Shown here piece after piece: positions 1 through 8,910 of a stretch of DNA of 64,000 bases. Source of the DNA: Sunxiuqinia sp963678245. Lineage in GTDB: Bacteria > Bacteroidota > Bacteroidia > Bacteroidales > Prolixibacteraceae. Every line of letters begins with the position of its first letter. Within the stretch, counting starts at the first letter, position 1. The stretch lies in contig OZ223309.1 of the NCBI GenBank assembly GCA_965140765.1, positions 1,860,001-1,924,000 of the forward strand, written 5' to 3'. Under the pieces are notes generated by a model, which was given only the letters and a program-made list of their open reading frames with translations, had not been told where the DNA came from and did no database searches. Made by a program: the position numbers and the translations under genes.

Positions 1-657
1 GAAATTAACAGCTTTCATCCAGATTTGATTTTACTTACCGGCGACATGGTTAATAATTACTATCAGGAAATGCTAGGTTTTGAAGATGAATTTACCGCCA
101 TGAAAGCAACCTATGGTAAATATGCCATTTTGGGCAACCACGATTATGGAGATTATTCTAATTGGGAAAGTAAAGAGCAAAAGCAAATCAATCATCAAAC
201 TTTAGAAGGCATGATTGAAGATGCCGGCTTTGAGCTGCTCTTGAATGAATCCGCAGAAATAGATATCAACAATGAATCGGTAGAAATTATTGGTGTCGAA
301 AACTGGGGGCACCCTCCTTTTCCTCAATATGCTGATTTAGATATGGCGATGAAAAATACGGAAAGGCAATCCTTTAAAATTCTGATGACTCATGATCCTG
401 CGCATTGGGCTGATCGGGTTATTGAAAAAACGGATGTGCCTTTATCGTTGAGCGGACATACTCACGCAGCACAGTCAGGAATCCAGTTTGCCGGCATCGA
501 GTTTAGCCCCATGTACTTAATTCAGAAATATTGGGGAGGCCTTTACAAACATGGCAATCAGTACCTCTATGTAAACCGCGGGCTAGGGTGTGTTGGTTTA
601 CTTGGCCGGATTGAAATGGCTCCGGAAATAACAGTACTCACTCTTCGGTCAAAGTGA
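1..657 (+). CDS. Metallophosphoesterase, 5' end outside window
   Basis: The frame is open from the first base of the window, so the N-terminus is missing; 218 residues remain. Seen: TGDM (residues 13-16), GNHD (45-48), a THDP histidine near residue 131 and GHTH (152-155), which are the metal-binding blocks of calcineurin-like phosphoesterases; the first block (DxH) lies upstream of the window. Family knowledge: these blocks bind two metal ions and hydrolyse phosphomono- or diesters; Bacteroidota homologues of this YkuE-like type are usually membrane-anchored by an N-terminal helix, which cannot be checked here. The substrate is unknown. The 3' end overlaps by 9 bp the end of the convergent gene on the other strand. 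Confidence 0.9.
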   Translation, partial: EINSFHPDLILLTGDMVNNYYQEMLGFEDEFTAMKATYGKYAILGNHDYGDYSNWESKEQKQINHQTLEGMIEDAGFELLLNESAEIDINNESVEIIGVENWGHPPFPQYADLDMAMKNTERQSFKILMTHDPAHWADRVIEKTDVPLSLSGHTHAAQSGIQFAGIEFSPMYLIQKYWGGLYKHGNQYLYVNRGLGCVGLLGRIEMAPEITVLTLRSK

Positions 658-3537
658 ATCAAAGTTGACAGAAAATAGAAATTGAAAATAGAAGCTTTGC
701 TCTTTCGGATGGTATGCATTGCGAATACCAATTGTTACAGGAGTAACGATACGCAATAGATGTCCTTCACCCAACAAGTCAATTCCGACAGAATTCATAT
801 CTCTCGAAAAAGATCCAATATATTCTCCTTCAGAAGAATAGCTATTTCCTTTTACATTGGCAAAATCATAAAATAGCGATGTTCGCAGACGCTTTAAATA
901 AATAAATTTCCCAATACTCAAATCCGGATAAAGCAATGGCATGATATAGTCGATTCCCATTGAATACATTTTTGTATTCTGAAAACTATTATATCCTCGC
1001 GGAAAGCGCACTTGATTACCAAAAGAAGAACCTTGTTCGTTGGTTTGAAAACCATTATAAATTTTGATTCCATGATTTCGGCAGATGCCCGGAAAAAACA
1101 AGTTGGACTGAATCGCTGATAAAGATCCAATATCACTTTTGCTTTTTAGACCATTGCGAATAGTAAGTTCTAATGTTTGAGCAAACCTGGGTACCAAATC
1201 AAGCTCGGCAAGGCCTGTCGAATTCTGCAAATACAATTGATAAGCTATTGAATGGTAAAGGCCGCTGGGAAATTCCGGAGGTGTGGTATTTGTGTGCGAA
1301 ATACGTTGATAAGAATACTCCACTTGCGGACGAATGTATTGTGAAAATCGTCCTTGGCTAAAGTGTAACGGAAAGGAAACACCCCCATCAAAACGAAGTT
1401 GATTCCATGAAAATTGCTGTATAGTGGTATCGCTATCCACCACATTACCCACTTGATCGACTGTGTTTTTGATTTGAAAATATTGAGATTTTCGCTTCCC
1501 ATAATTGAGTTCAGCATCTAATACCGGAAAAAATCCTGAGTAGGTAAATCCTGCAATATATTTTCCTGTTTCTTCTTCCAGATTATACTCGTAGCCTAAA
1601 CGAGTTTCAGCAGTTCCCAGTTTGTTTTGCGAAAAGAGAGAGATGCCCGGTTTTATTTCATAATCATTCACATCAACATATGCCGGAGCCCAGCTATGAA
1701 AATTAAAAAGGTGAGCCGCTTTTCGATATGGTTTTGTGTCATAGCTCGCTTCTTCTTTTCCTGAAAAATCAATCACTTGCTTTTCTTGTTCGGCCAACGT
1801 ATTTGCCAACTCGTATTTTTTTAGCTGAATTTCTTCAAAAGGCTTATTTAGAAAACTGTCTGAAGAAAGAACTGCTAATTGGTATCCAACTGACGAATAG
1901 TTGCTGAACAGTAATTGATTTTCAATAATGGTCGGATAATCTGCTCCAAACCGAACGGAGGTCAGCTGCTTTGTTTCATTCGATCTCAAATTGAAACTGT
2001 AAATATTATCAATACCCGTAAACGAACCTGTAAAATAAATTTTGCCGTCGTGGTAGTACGGGCTTCTAATTTCATGAAAACCACCGTCTAGGATTATTTC
2101 AAATTGTCCATTGTCAATTGAGATACTTGTTAATGATTTACCTTTTGAAGACAACGAAACAAAGTAGAGCACCTGTCCACGATCATCCCAACAAGGAGTG
2201 AAAATGAACTGATTTTGAGGAAGCTGAAATTGCTTGAGCCTCTCTCCTGTTTTCAAATTAAATATTGACAAGAAATAATGATTTGTTTTGTCGATTTCTA
2301 CAGCCGCAAACCGGTTGAAATCAGGCGATAGCGTAGGGCTAAATAGCTTATTTTCAAAGGGAAAAACTTTCTTTGCTTTTGTTGTCTGATTATAAATAAC
2401 AATCACCGATCGGTCGGCATGTGTCCACCTCACATTGGGGCGTCTCTCTGACCATATCAGCATATTTTCACGACCTGAAAAAGACTCTTGAAAAATGCTT
2501 CCGGGAGTAAAGATTGTTTTTTGTTTATCAGAGCTTATTTCTACAATTCGAGTCAAATCAGACCGATCTCGTTTCAGCGCAACAATCGTTGAGTCGTTTG
2601 CCGCAAAAGCTTGGGTATAATTGGAATAAAATTTTGATGGTTTTGTAATCAACGTCGATGTTGTCAGTTTCAAGGAGTTGATTTCTTCATTCCACTTTTC
2701 TTGATAATCCAGAAATAAGCCCTGATACAGACCTCGCTGATTGAAACCGGTTTCTTGCTTCAAAATACGATTGAAGGGACTAATAGACAATGGCTTATGG
2801 GAAATTTCACCTAGCACTTTTGACCAAATATCCGAACCATATTTTTTACGGCTTCCTCCAACCATCCAATAGCCAAACTTATAGCGGTTTGGCACAAAAT
2901 CTTTGTATGATCCGAGCGAAGCTTTGTTGTATGAGTATAATCCATTCTCAACAACCTGAGCTTTGTTCTCCATTAAAAAGGAAGCAAGTCTACCCCGCCC
3001 CGAATTGCTGAGAGCTGTCTCAGCTACCACCGCATCGCCTTCAATAAACCAAAATGGCAAATAAGCTCCAACCACTGCTGCCGCAGCTTGTTCTCCAAAC
3101 AAAATCGTTAACAAGGCTGGTAGTTCATCCTGAATTTTATCCACCTGCGCCACATGCCGGAATTCATGAATGGCGAGTTCTTCCAACCAATCCTGTGCGT
3201 AAATTTTCTGGTGTGGCGTTGTGAATAATTCCATCCGCTTTGGAGCCCAAGCAACCAATCCATTTGATTGTACGGTGTGTGTATGCAGTATTACAGAAAT
3301 CTTTTGTGGTGAATGACCTAAGGTTTGATAGCCATAGTCATAAGTTTTTTCAAAAACGTAAGCCAATTGTTGAGCTTTTTGCTCGTATTCTTCAGGATAA
3401 ATGAGCTGGAAATGCTCGGTATTAATTTGTCTCCATTTTATTTTTACCGGCTCCTGTCCTGTTGAAAAATATTGCGAATAGCCCGTGCCAGGGCCTATCA
3501 GAAGTGTGATGACGATAATTACTAAAAACTGTTTCAT
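649..3537 (-). CDS. Secreted protease-like / TolB-type propeller / outer-membrane barrel protein
   Basis: A 962-residue protein. The start at 3537 is preferred over the ATG 18 bp upstream because it opens directly into a signal peptide (MKQFLVIIVI...YSQ). Three parts can be seen: an N-terminal peptidase-MA-like region with an HEFRH zinc-type motif at about residues 124-128; a middle region of WD40/TolB-like beta-propeller repeats (for example SPTLSPDFNRFAAVE and DYPTIIENQLLFSN); and a C-terminal region of alternating strands ending in an aromatic-rich segment (SFYFQFLFSVNF), as in Omp85-like surface-antigen barrels. Bacteroidota homologues are usually annotated only as TolB-like or surface proteins. 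Inference: anchored in the outer membrane with the propeller in the periplasm. No substrate can be named, and peptidase activity is untested. Confidence 0.75.
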   Translation of the reverse strand: MKQFLVIIVITLLIGPGTGYSQYFSTGQEPVKIKWRQINTEHFQLIYPEEYEQKAQQLAYVFEKTYDYGYQTLGHSPQKISVILHTHTVQSNGLVAWAPKRMELFTTPHQKIYAQDWLEELAIHEFRHVAQVDKIQDELPALLTILFGEQAAAAVVGAYLPFWFIEGDAVVAETALSNSGRGRLASFLMENKAQVVENGLYSYNKASLGSYKDFVPNRYKFGYWMVGGSRKKYGSDIWSKVLGEISHKPLSISPFNRILKQETGFNQRGLYQGLFLDYQEKWNEEINSLKLTTSTLITKPSKFYSNYTQAFAANDSTIVALKRDRSDLTRIVEISSDKQKTIFTPGSIFQESFSGRENMLIWSERRPNVRWTHADRSVIVIYNQTTKAKKVFPFENKLFSPTLSPDFNRFAAVEIDKTNHYFLSIFNLKTGERLKQFQLPQNQFIFTPCWDDRGQVLYFVSLSSKGKSLTSISIDNGQFEIILDGGFHEIRSPYYHDGKIYFTGSFTGIDNIYSFNLRSNETKQLTSVRFGADYPTIIENQLLFSNYSSVGYQLAVLSSDSFLNKPFEEIQLKKYELANTLAEQEKQVIDFSGKEEASYDTKPYRKAAHLFNFHSWAPAYVDVNDYEIKPGISLFSQNKLGTAETRLGYEYNLEEETGKYIAGFTYSGFFPVLDAELNYGKRKSQYFQIKNTVDQVGNVVDSDTTIQQFSWNQLRFDGGVSFPLHFSQGRFSQYIRPQVEYSYQRISHTNTTPPEFPSGLYHSIAYQLYLQNSTGLAELDLVPRFAQTLELTIRNGLKSKSDIGSLSAIQSNLFFPGICRNHGIKIYNGFQTNEQGSSFGNQVRFPRGYNSFQNTKMYSMGIDYIMPLLYPDLSIGKFIYLKRLRTSLFYDFANVKGNSYSSEGEYIGSFSRDMNSVGIDLLGEGHLLRIVTPVTIGIRNAYHPKEQSFYFQFLFSVNFDSL

Positions 3538-3629
3538 GCGGATTTCAATACTCAAACTGATTCGTAGAACTAGACAGACTAGCCAAACGAGAATGAAAAT
3601 TACTTATTTTTCGAACTGAATATAAACAA

Positions 3630-3658
3630 AAAATGCCGGATAAAATTTCCGGCATTTT
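3630..3658. terminator. Bidirectional intrinsic terminator
   Basis: An 11-bp inverted repeat (AAAATGCCGGA / TCCGGCATTTT) with a 7-nt loop and A/T runs on both sides. It lies just past the stop of the membrane-protein gene on the minus strand. Confidence 0.8.
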
Positions 3659-3686
3659 CAATATCTTTTGAATTAATGATTGTGTT

Positions 3687-4397
3687 TCATTCCAAATAAC
3701 CTTCGTGCTTGTTTGTCGCTGCCTGATAAAGGGATGAAAATGAAGAATTTACCCAAATAATAGCCGGAAAGATTCCAACAATAAGAAGAGCTAATCCGCA
3801 AATGATGATAAAAAAAGAAAAGATTCCCATTCCAAAGATTGTCCAGCCAATTCCACGGGTTAGTTTCCAACTTTGTTCAATGGCCTGTATCGCGTCCAGT
3901 TCTTTATCCATTACTAAATAAGAAACAAATGATAATCGGCAAATAAGAATAATTCCCGGAATAATAAAAAATATAAAGCCCATAGCCACTAAGGCACTTT
4001 TTAACAAGTTGGCCAGAATGACGTTCAAATAGTTATGAAATCCGGCTATCAATTTTTGAAATTCAATGTCGTTATCACGAACGGCATCAATATAAATCAG
4101 TTTGGCACTGTATTCAAAAACCGGTACCACTAAAAAGTAATACGCGATACCAAAAAGAATCAGGAAAAAAGCACCTATCGATAACAATAAGTTGTCGCCA
4201 TTAAATGGAAAACTATGAATAAAGCCATAATCTCCTGAATTAAAATTTATTTTAAATCCAGCAGACGGGCCTGTCACCATGCCAACAACAATGACAACCA
4301 AAAGCAAATACAAGAAATATTTTTTCATTACTTGCCATCCGTTGCTAAAGCTACCGCCTAAAGTTGGTTTTAAACTCACGTAATTGATTAGTTCCAT
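3687..4397 (-). CDS. Multi-pass membrane protein
   Basis: 236 residues from the ATG at 4397. The frame is open further upstream, but that 59-residue extension is basic, lacks hydrophobic character and covers the divergent promoter region, so it is judged non-coding. About five to six hydrophobic helices are visible (for example YFLYLLLVVIVVGMV, LLLSIGAFFLILFGIAYYFL, IFGMGIFSFFIIICGLALLI). The pattern, including QSWKLTRG before a late helix pair, resembles the DUF975 / glycerophosphodiester-phosphodiesterase membrane-domain group. Function unknown. Divergent to the LuxR-type regulator gene across a region with inverted repeats, so that regulator may control it (inference). Confidence 0.75.
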   Translation of the reverse strand: MELINYVSLKPTLGGSFSNGWQVMKKYFLYLLLVVIVVGMVTGPSAGFKINFNSGDYGFIHSFPFNGDNLLLSIGAFFLILFGIAYYFLVVPVFEYSAKLIYIDAVRDNDIEFQKLIAGFHNYLNVILANLLKSALVAMGFIFFIIPGIILICRLSFVSYLVMDKELDAIQAIEQSWKLTRGIGWTIFGMGIFSFFIIICGLALLIVGIFPAIIWVNSSFSSLYQAATNKHEGYLE

Positions 4398-4544
4398 TGT
4401 TGAAGGTTTTATTATTATTTCAAAACTACTGCGTTCAGTATTAATATCCTTCCTACTAAAGTCGTGTTTTGCACTTTTACGACTAAAGTAGCAGCAGAAA
4501 CCAGCACTAAAGGTCTCTCGCACACGAAATTCATTATACGTGAG

Positions 4545-4565
4545 TTTCATGTGTTGCACATGAAA
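4545..4565. promoter_or_regulatory. Perfect inverted repeat in a divergent promoter region
   Basis: Two 9-bp arms, TTTCATGTG and CACATGAAA, are separated by TTG. The repeat lies 45 bp before the regulator start at 4611, between the divergent genes starting at 4397 and 4611. About 60 bp away the octamer ACTAAAGT occurs twice in direct orientation (4455-4462 and 4482-4489), with GTCGT/ACGAC arms between the copies. Inference: operator(s) for the adjacent LuxR-type regulator. Confidence 0.5.
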
Positions 4566-4610
4566 GACAAACATGAAAAACGCTTTTGTATTTAATAATC
4601 CTACTTTGGT

Positions 4611-5597
4611 ATGAGTGATGAATGGAGCCTTTTCACTATTTTGGCTAACAATATGAGAATCGGGATTTTTATAGTTTGTTTTATCGTTTCAGTTGGATTG
4701 ACCGCCCTGGGATTAATGACATCGTACCGACTGAAAAGTCTGGAAGAGAAACCATTTGCCTCTTCCCTATTTTATTACACTATTTTTCTGGCAGCTTTTG
4801 GCTTTTACAGCATCTGGAGTAATTTGATAGCTGAGTTTTTATTAAATCACGTTATCAGCTCAAGAGACACCTTAATAAATATTGTTGGTATTTTCCCATT
4901 CTTAGGATTTCCACTTTTAATCGTAGCCTGGTATTTATTCATTCAATTTAGTGTTGAATTGGTTGGGTTTAAATTGAAACCTTACGTGAGTATCGCCTAT
5001 TTTTCAGTTTGCATTCTACTATTTTTCTTTCTTGCCAATTATTTCAAAAATCAGCTTATCCAAGATGAAGCAATCAAATTATCATTGATTGTTAAAGGCT
5101 TTGCGATAATACATTTGTTGGTTGTTGGAGTAGGCTGTATTTTGATACTACTTAGAAGAAAAAAAAAGATGGAAGTAAAAAAAGAACTAACTGTAGCAGT
5201 TATATTCATTCCAATTTTATTAGCGGAAGTTGCTTTATTTATGGTCTCTTCGCATTGGATTATTGTCGTCCTATTCATCGTATTCTATTACAGTCACCCA
5301 GCTATTATTGCTAGTTATTTGTACTTTAAGAGATCATCAGGAAAACCGATAATTGATAATGAATTTGCATTGTTTTGCCGAGAGTTTGAAATATCAAAAC
5401 GCGAGTCTGAAATCATTCAGGAAATCTGTCAGGGGAAAACCAACCAGGAAATTGCGGACTGTTTGTTTATTACCATCCAAACAGTGAAAGATCATGCGTC
5501 AAGAATTTATTTAAAAACCGGGGTTAAAAATCGAATTCAGTTGTCAAATCTTGTTGGGGAAAAAATAAAACCAGAGCCTGCAAAAAGCAAACCCTGA
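4611..5597 (+). CDS. Membrane-bound LuxR-type transcriptional regulator
   Basis: 328 residues. The N-terminal ~240 residues form about seven hydrophobic helices joined by short loops (first NMRIGIFIVCFIVSVGLTAL). The C-terminal ~65 residues are a LuxR/FixJ helix-turn-helix: the stretch from FEISKRESEII through NQEIADCLFITIQTVKDHAS has the family's conserved positions (RE, EIA, TVK, H). Family knowledge: the HTH binds DNA as a dimer, while the membrane part would sense a signal or hold the protein at the membrane. No response-regulator receiver domain is present. The ligand is unknown. The inverted repeat upstream is a candidate autoregulatory site. Confidence 0.85.
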   Translation: MSDEWSLFTILANNMRIGIFIVCFIVSVGLTALGLMTSYRLKSLEEKPFASSLFYYTIFLAAFGFYSIWSNLIAEFLLNHVISSRDTLINIVGIFPFLGFPLLIVAWYLFIQFSVELVGFKLKPYVSIAYFSVCILLFFFLANYFKNQLIQDEAIKLSLIVKGFAIIHLLVVGVGCILILLRRKKKMEVKKELTVAVIFIPILLAEVALFMVSSHWIIVVLFIVFYYSHPAIIASYLYFKRSSGKPIIDNEFALFCREFEISKRESEIIQEICQGKTNQEIADCLFITIQTVKDHASRIYLKTGVKNRIQLSNLVGEKIKPEPAKSKP

Positions 5598-5775
5598 TTT
5601 CAACCTTGGAGCTATGAGAATAAATCATCTGATAATCAAAACACATGGGCTTATAAAAAGGTTGACTCCGTGTTGTTAACTTTCATAAAAAAATTAAAAT
5701 TGTTCCAATCTGTCGCGAATATCTCCAAGTTTACACTTAAGAATACTAAATTTGAAGACCTAAAAAATTAATGTA

Positions 5776-7848
5776 GTGGAATTTTATTTCAACTCAACAT
5801 ACACGTTTGGTCTATTTCTCTTCTGCATTGTTATTGCAGGCTTAGTCAGTTTTATATTATATAGAAAGACGAAGAAAGACAGCCCATTAACACGTTTTCA
5901 GATTTATTTGCTTAGTGCGTTGCGATTCGTTTCCGTTTTTCTAGTCGTTGCTTTATTTCTCGAACTAGCTATCCAAAGAATTAAGCATGAGAAGTTACAG
6001 CCCGAATTAATAATCGGAGTTGATAACTCCGAGTCGGTTAAGCAATATGGCAACACTATAAAGGATGTAGTCGCTCAATTAAATAGCGAGTTAAAAGTCC
6101 ACTCTCCTACTTTCGTTTTATTTGACAGTCAGACAAATAACGCAAATACTGATTCTCTTCAATTTGATGGCAAGAGGTCTGATTATAGTAATTTTCTGAA
6201 TGAGATTAATCAAAACCATTTAACGTCGAATATTGGCGCTGTACTCATTTTGGGAGATGGCATTTTTAATGCTGGCACTGATCCTGTTTACGCCGCTAGT
6301 TCGATCAGCTATCCAATTTATACAATTGGTTTTGGCGACACTGCCATTCATACCGATGCTGCCATTCGAAAAGTAACAGCCAATCCAACGGCCTATTTAG
6401 AGACAAATTTCCCTGTTGAAATTGACCTGAGTTTCAAAAAGGTCGCCGGTAAAATTGTAAACCTCACCGTTGAAAACAAAAATAAGACGCTTTATTCAAG
6501 GGCTATTCGCATCCAATCTAATGATTATTTCTTCACAGAAAATATTAGCCTGAAGCCCATAAAGGAAGGCATTACCAAATACGCGGTTCGCATTGATGAA
6601 GTTGGTGGCGAGGAAAACTTAGCTAACAATACTTACGATTTCTCAGTCAATGTCATTTCTGAAAGGCAAAAAATACTCTTGCTGGCTCACGGACCACACC
6701 CCGATCTGGGAGCCATTACCGAGTCACTAAAAGCAAAAAACAATTTCGAAGTTGAAACAGTCACTAGCATATCAGACGATTTTGATTTTATGGATTATAA
6801 CCTGGTAATTGTTCATCAGTTACCTGATGCCAGTCAGCAGTCAGTTACCATGTTGGAGAAGCTAAAACAAAGCAAGCGTCCTTTTCTATTCATCTTTGGG
6901 AGAGAAAGCTCCATCGCTAGATTTAATAATCTGCAAACTGGCCTGCAAATAAAACCTACTAATAGTTTTGAGCAAATTACACCTGAAATAAACGATCAGT
7001 TTAGTCTGTTTCGGTTTAATCCAAACCAAATGAGGGATTTGAAAAATCTTCCACCACTGTTGGGCCCCTTTGGCGAAACGACAATTGACAACTCCTTTGA
7101 AATTTTTGCTGATCAGCTTGTCCAAACAATCAATTTGGAGCGTCCGTTAATTGCTTTTGGGAAAATTGAAGGACAAAGGCGAGGTTTCATTTTAGGAGAA
7201 GGTTTGTGGCGTTGGCGTATCCATAGCTACCTAAAAGATCGTTCACACAACATATTTGATGAGTTCATCTTAAAAGCTGTTAATTACCTCATACTAAGAG
7301 TTAATGAAGATAACTTCAACCTGTTTTATAAAAATGAATATGCTGAGGATGAAGCGATAACCATGCAGGCAGAGCTTTTCAATGAAAGCTTTGAGTTGGT
7401 GAATTTTCCAGATTTAGAAATTGAAATTTCAGATGATACAGGACGAACTTATCAGGCTGTGTTTGACAAAGTAAATGAGGAATACAGACTTAATATTGGA
7501 CGATTGCCCTCTGGAAGCTACTCTTTTAAAGCCATTACACAACTTGGCGAAACCGAATATGGTGAAGAAGGAAGTTTTTATGTGAAAAAGATTCAAATTG
7601 AATTGACAGATACCAAAGCTAACTTCCGGTCTTTAAATCAAATAGCAGAAAAGACTGGAGGTAAGTTTTATCTTCCAGAACAGATCGGTGAACTAATTTC
7701 GTCATTAGAGAGTTCAAATCAATTGAGGGCACAAAAAATAGAGACGCAGGTTTATCAGGAGTTTCTTTCAATGAAATGGCTATTTTTTGTCATCTTGTTT
7801 TTGCTAGCTTTGGAATGGTTTTTGAGAAAATATTGGGGTATTTACTAA
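5776..7848 (+). CDS. Membrane-anchored VWA-domain protein
   Basis: 690 residues starting at GTG: the ATG five bases upstream is followed at once by TAG, so GTG is the first usable codon of the frame. Two N-terminal transmembrane helices (about 8-28 and 45-63) are followed by a von Willebrand A-like domain with an intact MIDAS DxSxS (DNSES, residues 83-87) and GDGIFNAGTD; then a region like the GATase1-type domain of Bacteroidota BatA-like proteins (ILLLAHGPHPD), Ig-like strands, and a last helix (WLFFVILFLLALEWFLRKYW). Family knowledge: such proteins bind metal and protein partners at the membrane. The next gene, a lipoprotein, starts 15 bp downstream, so the two are probably co-transcribed. 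Specific role unknown. Confidence 0.8.
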   Translation: MEFYFNSTYTFGLFLFCIVIAGLVSFILYRKTKKDSPLTRFQIYLLSALRFVSVFLVVALFLELAIQRIKHEKLQPELIIGVDNSESVKQYGNTIKDVVAQLNSELKVHSPTFVLFDSQTNNANTDSLQFDGKRSDYSNFLNEINQNHLTSNIGAVLILGDGIFNAGTDPVYAASSISYPIYTIGFGDTAIHTDAAIRKVTANPTAYLETNFPVEIDLSFKKVAGKIVNLTVENKNKTLYSRAIRIQSNDYFFTENISLKPIKEGITKYAVRIDEVGGEENLANNTYDFSVNVISERQKILLLAHGPHPDLGAITESLKAKNNFEVETVTSISDDFDFMDYNLVIVHQLPDASQQSVTMLEKLKQSKRPFLFIFGRESSIARFNNLQTGLQIKPTNSFEQITPEINDQFSLFRFNPNQMRDLKNLPPLLGPFGETTIDNSFEIFADQLVQTINLERPLIAFGKIEGQRRGFILGEGLWRWRIHSYLKDRSHNIFDEFILKAVNYLILRVNEDNFNLFYKNEYAEDEAITMQAELFNESFELVNFPDLEIEISDDTGRTYQAVFDKVNEEYRLNIGRLPSGSYSFKAITQLGETEYGEEGSFYVKKIQIELTDTKANFRSLNQIAEKTGGKFYLPEQIGELISSLESSNQLRAQKIETQVYQEFLSMKWLFFVILFLLALEWFLRKYWGIY

Positions 7849-7863
7849 TTGTCAACCAATAAC

Positions 7864-8910
7864 ATGAAATTCAACTACTTCTATAAAATATTAGGTTTAT
7901 CGGTTTTGGTTTTATTGCTGGCATCATGCGCCAGCACGTATAAAACAGTTTATATTGAAGTTGCTAAACCTTCTGAATATATCCTTCCGAATGACATTGT
8001 TAGTTTAACTTTAATGAACAGGGGGATTTCAAACGAATTTAAAAACTTCTCAGCAGACAGCCTTCAGGTCTATTTCTACAAACAAGGGTTTGATGTTGAT
8101 GCTGCGGTTTTGGATAGCGCTGCTTCCGACACAACTTTGAAAGTGCTTGCCGAATTGCTGTTTGAATCAGGAAGATATGATGTTGTCGTTCCTGAAAATA
8201 GAAATATTCCGCGTGACATCAGTTATTATCGTATTCCGAAACCATTAGACTGGGATTATGTAGCTGAAATTTGTGATACTTACAATACTGATGCGTTGCT
8301 TGTTATTGAAAGGTATATGAATAAAATAATGACAGATTATATGCGCTACGATGGTATTTATGAAGCAACCATTGACTCAAAGTATGATGCAATTATAAAG
8401 GTTTACGATCCGAAAAGACAGGAAATTATCAAGCAGATCATGGTCGATGATACCGTTTACTGGTATGCAAATGATTATTCACAAAAGACATTATTCACCT
8501 CCAAATTGGTGCCTGTCAAACAAGCCTTAATTGAAACAGGGATACAAATCGCACTTGAATTTGATAAATTGCTTTCGCCACAATGGGAAACCCAGTCTAG
8601 AGGTTACTTTGAGCTAAAAGAGGTAAATCAGGCTATTATTAATTCCTCTATCCGCAAAAATGACTGGACATTAGCATACAGTCACTGGAAAGAACTTGCA
8701 GCGCAGACAGATAATAAAACAACAAAAAGTAAGTTGGAATATAATTTAGCAATTGCCTCCGAAATGCTAGGTAATATTGAAGAAGCTGCTCAGTGGGCAA
8801 CCAAGTCTTACAAAACACAATATCGTAAGCAAACGGAAAATTACCTTTATACACTGAAAAGGCGAATAAAAGCTATCGAAGAATTTAAGAAGTTCTCATC
8901 TGACTCGTAA
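7864..8910 (+). CDS. DUF6340-like lipoprotein
   Basis: 348 residues from the ATG at 7864; a TTG five codons upstream is less likely. A lipoprotein signal peptide ends in a clear lipobox (LLLASC), so the mature protein would be lipid-anchored through that cysteine. The body (paired aromatic/charged blocks such as RGISNEF and DALLVIERYM, and a TPR-like helical tail YNLAIASEMLGNIEEAAQWA) resembles the Bacteroidota DUF6340 family, of unknown function. Its stop codon ends at 8910 and that of convergent lgt begins at 8911, so no intergenic base separates the two genes. Confidence 0.75.
   Translation: MKFNYFYKILGLSVLVLLLASCASTYKTVYIEVAKPSEYILPNDIVSLTLMNRGISNEFKNFSADSLQVYFYKQGFDVDAAVLDSAASDTTLKVLAELLFESGRYDVVVPENRNIPRDISYYRIPKPLDWDYVAEICDTYNTDALLVIERYMNKIMTDYMRYDGIYEATIDSKYDAIIKVYDPKRQEIIKQIMVDDTVYWYANDYSQKTLFTSKLVPVKQALIETGIQIALEFDKLLSPQWETQSRGYFELKEVNQAIINSSIRKNDWTLAYSHWKELAAQTDNKTTKSKLEYNLAIASEMLGNIEEAAQWATKSYKTQYRKQTENYLYTLKRRIKAIEEFKKFSSDS

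Noticed and set aside
4398..4574. 59-residue N-terminal extension of the membrane protein
   Set aside because: Basic and non-hydrophobic, covers the divergent promoter and its repeats; the ATG at 4397 opens directly into the protein.
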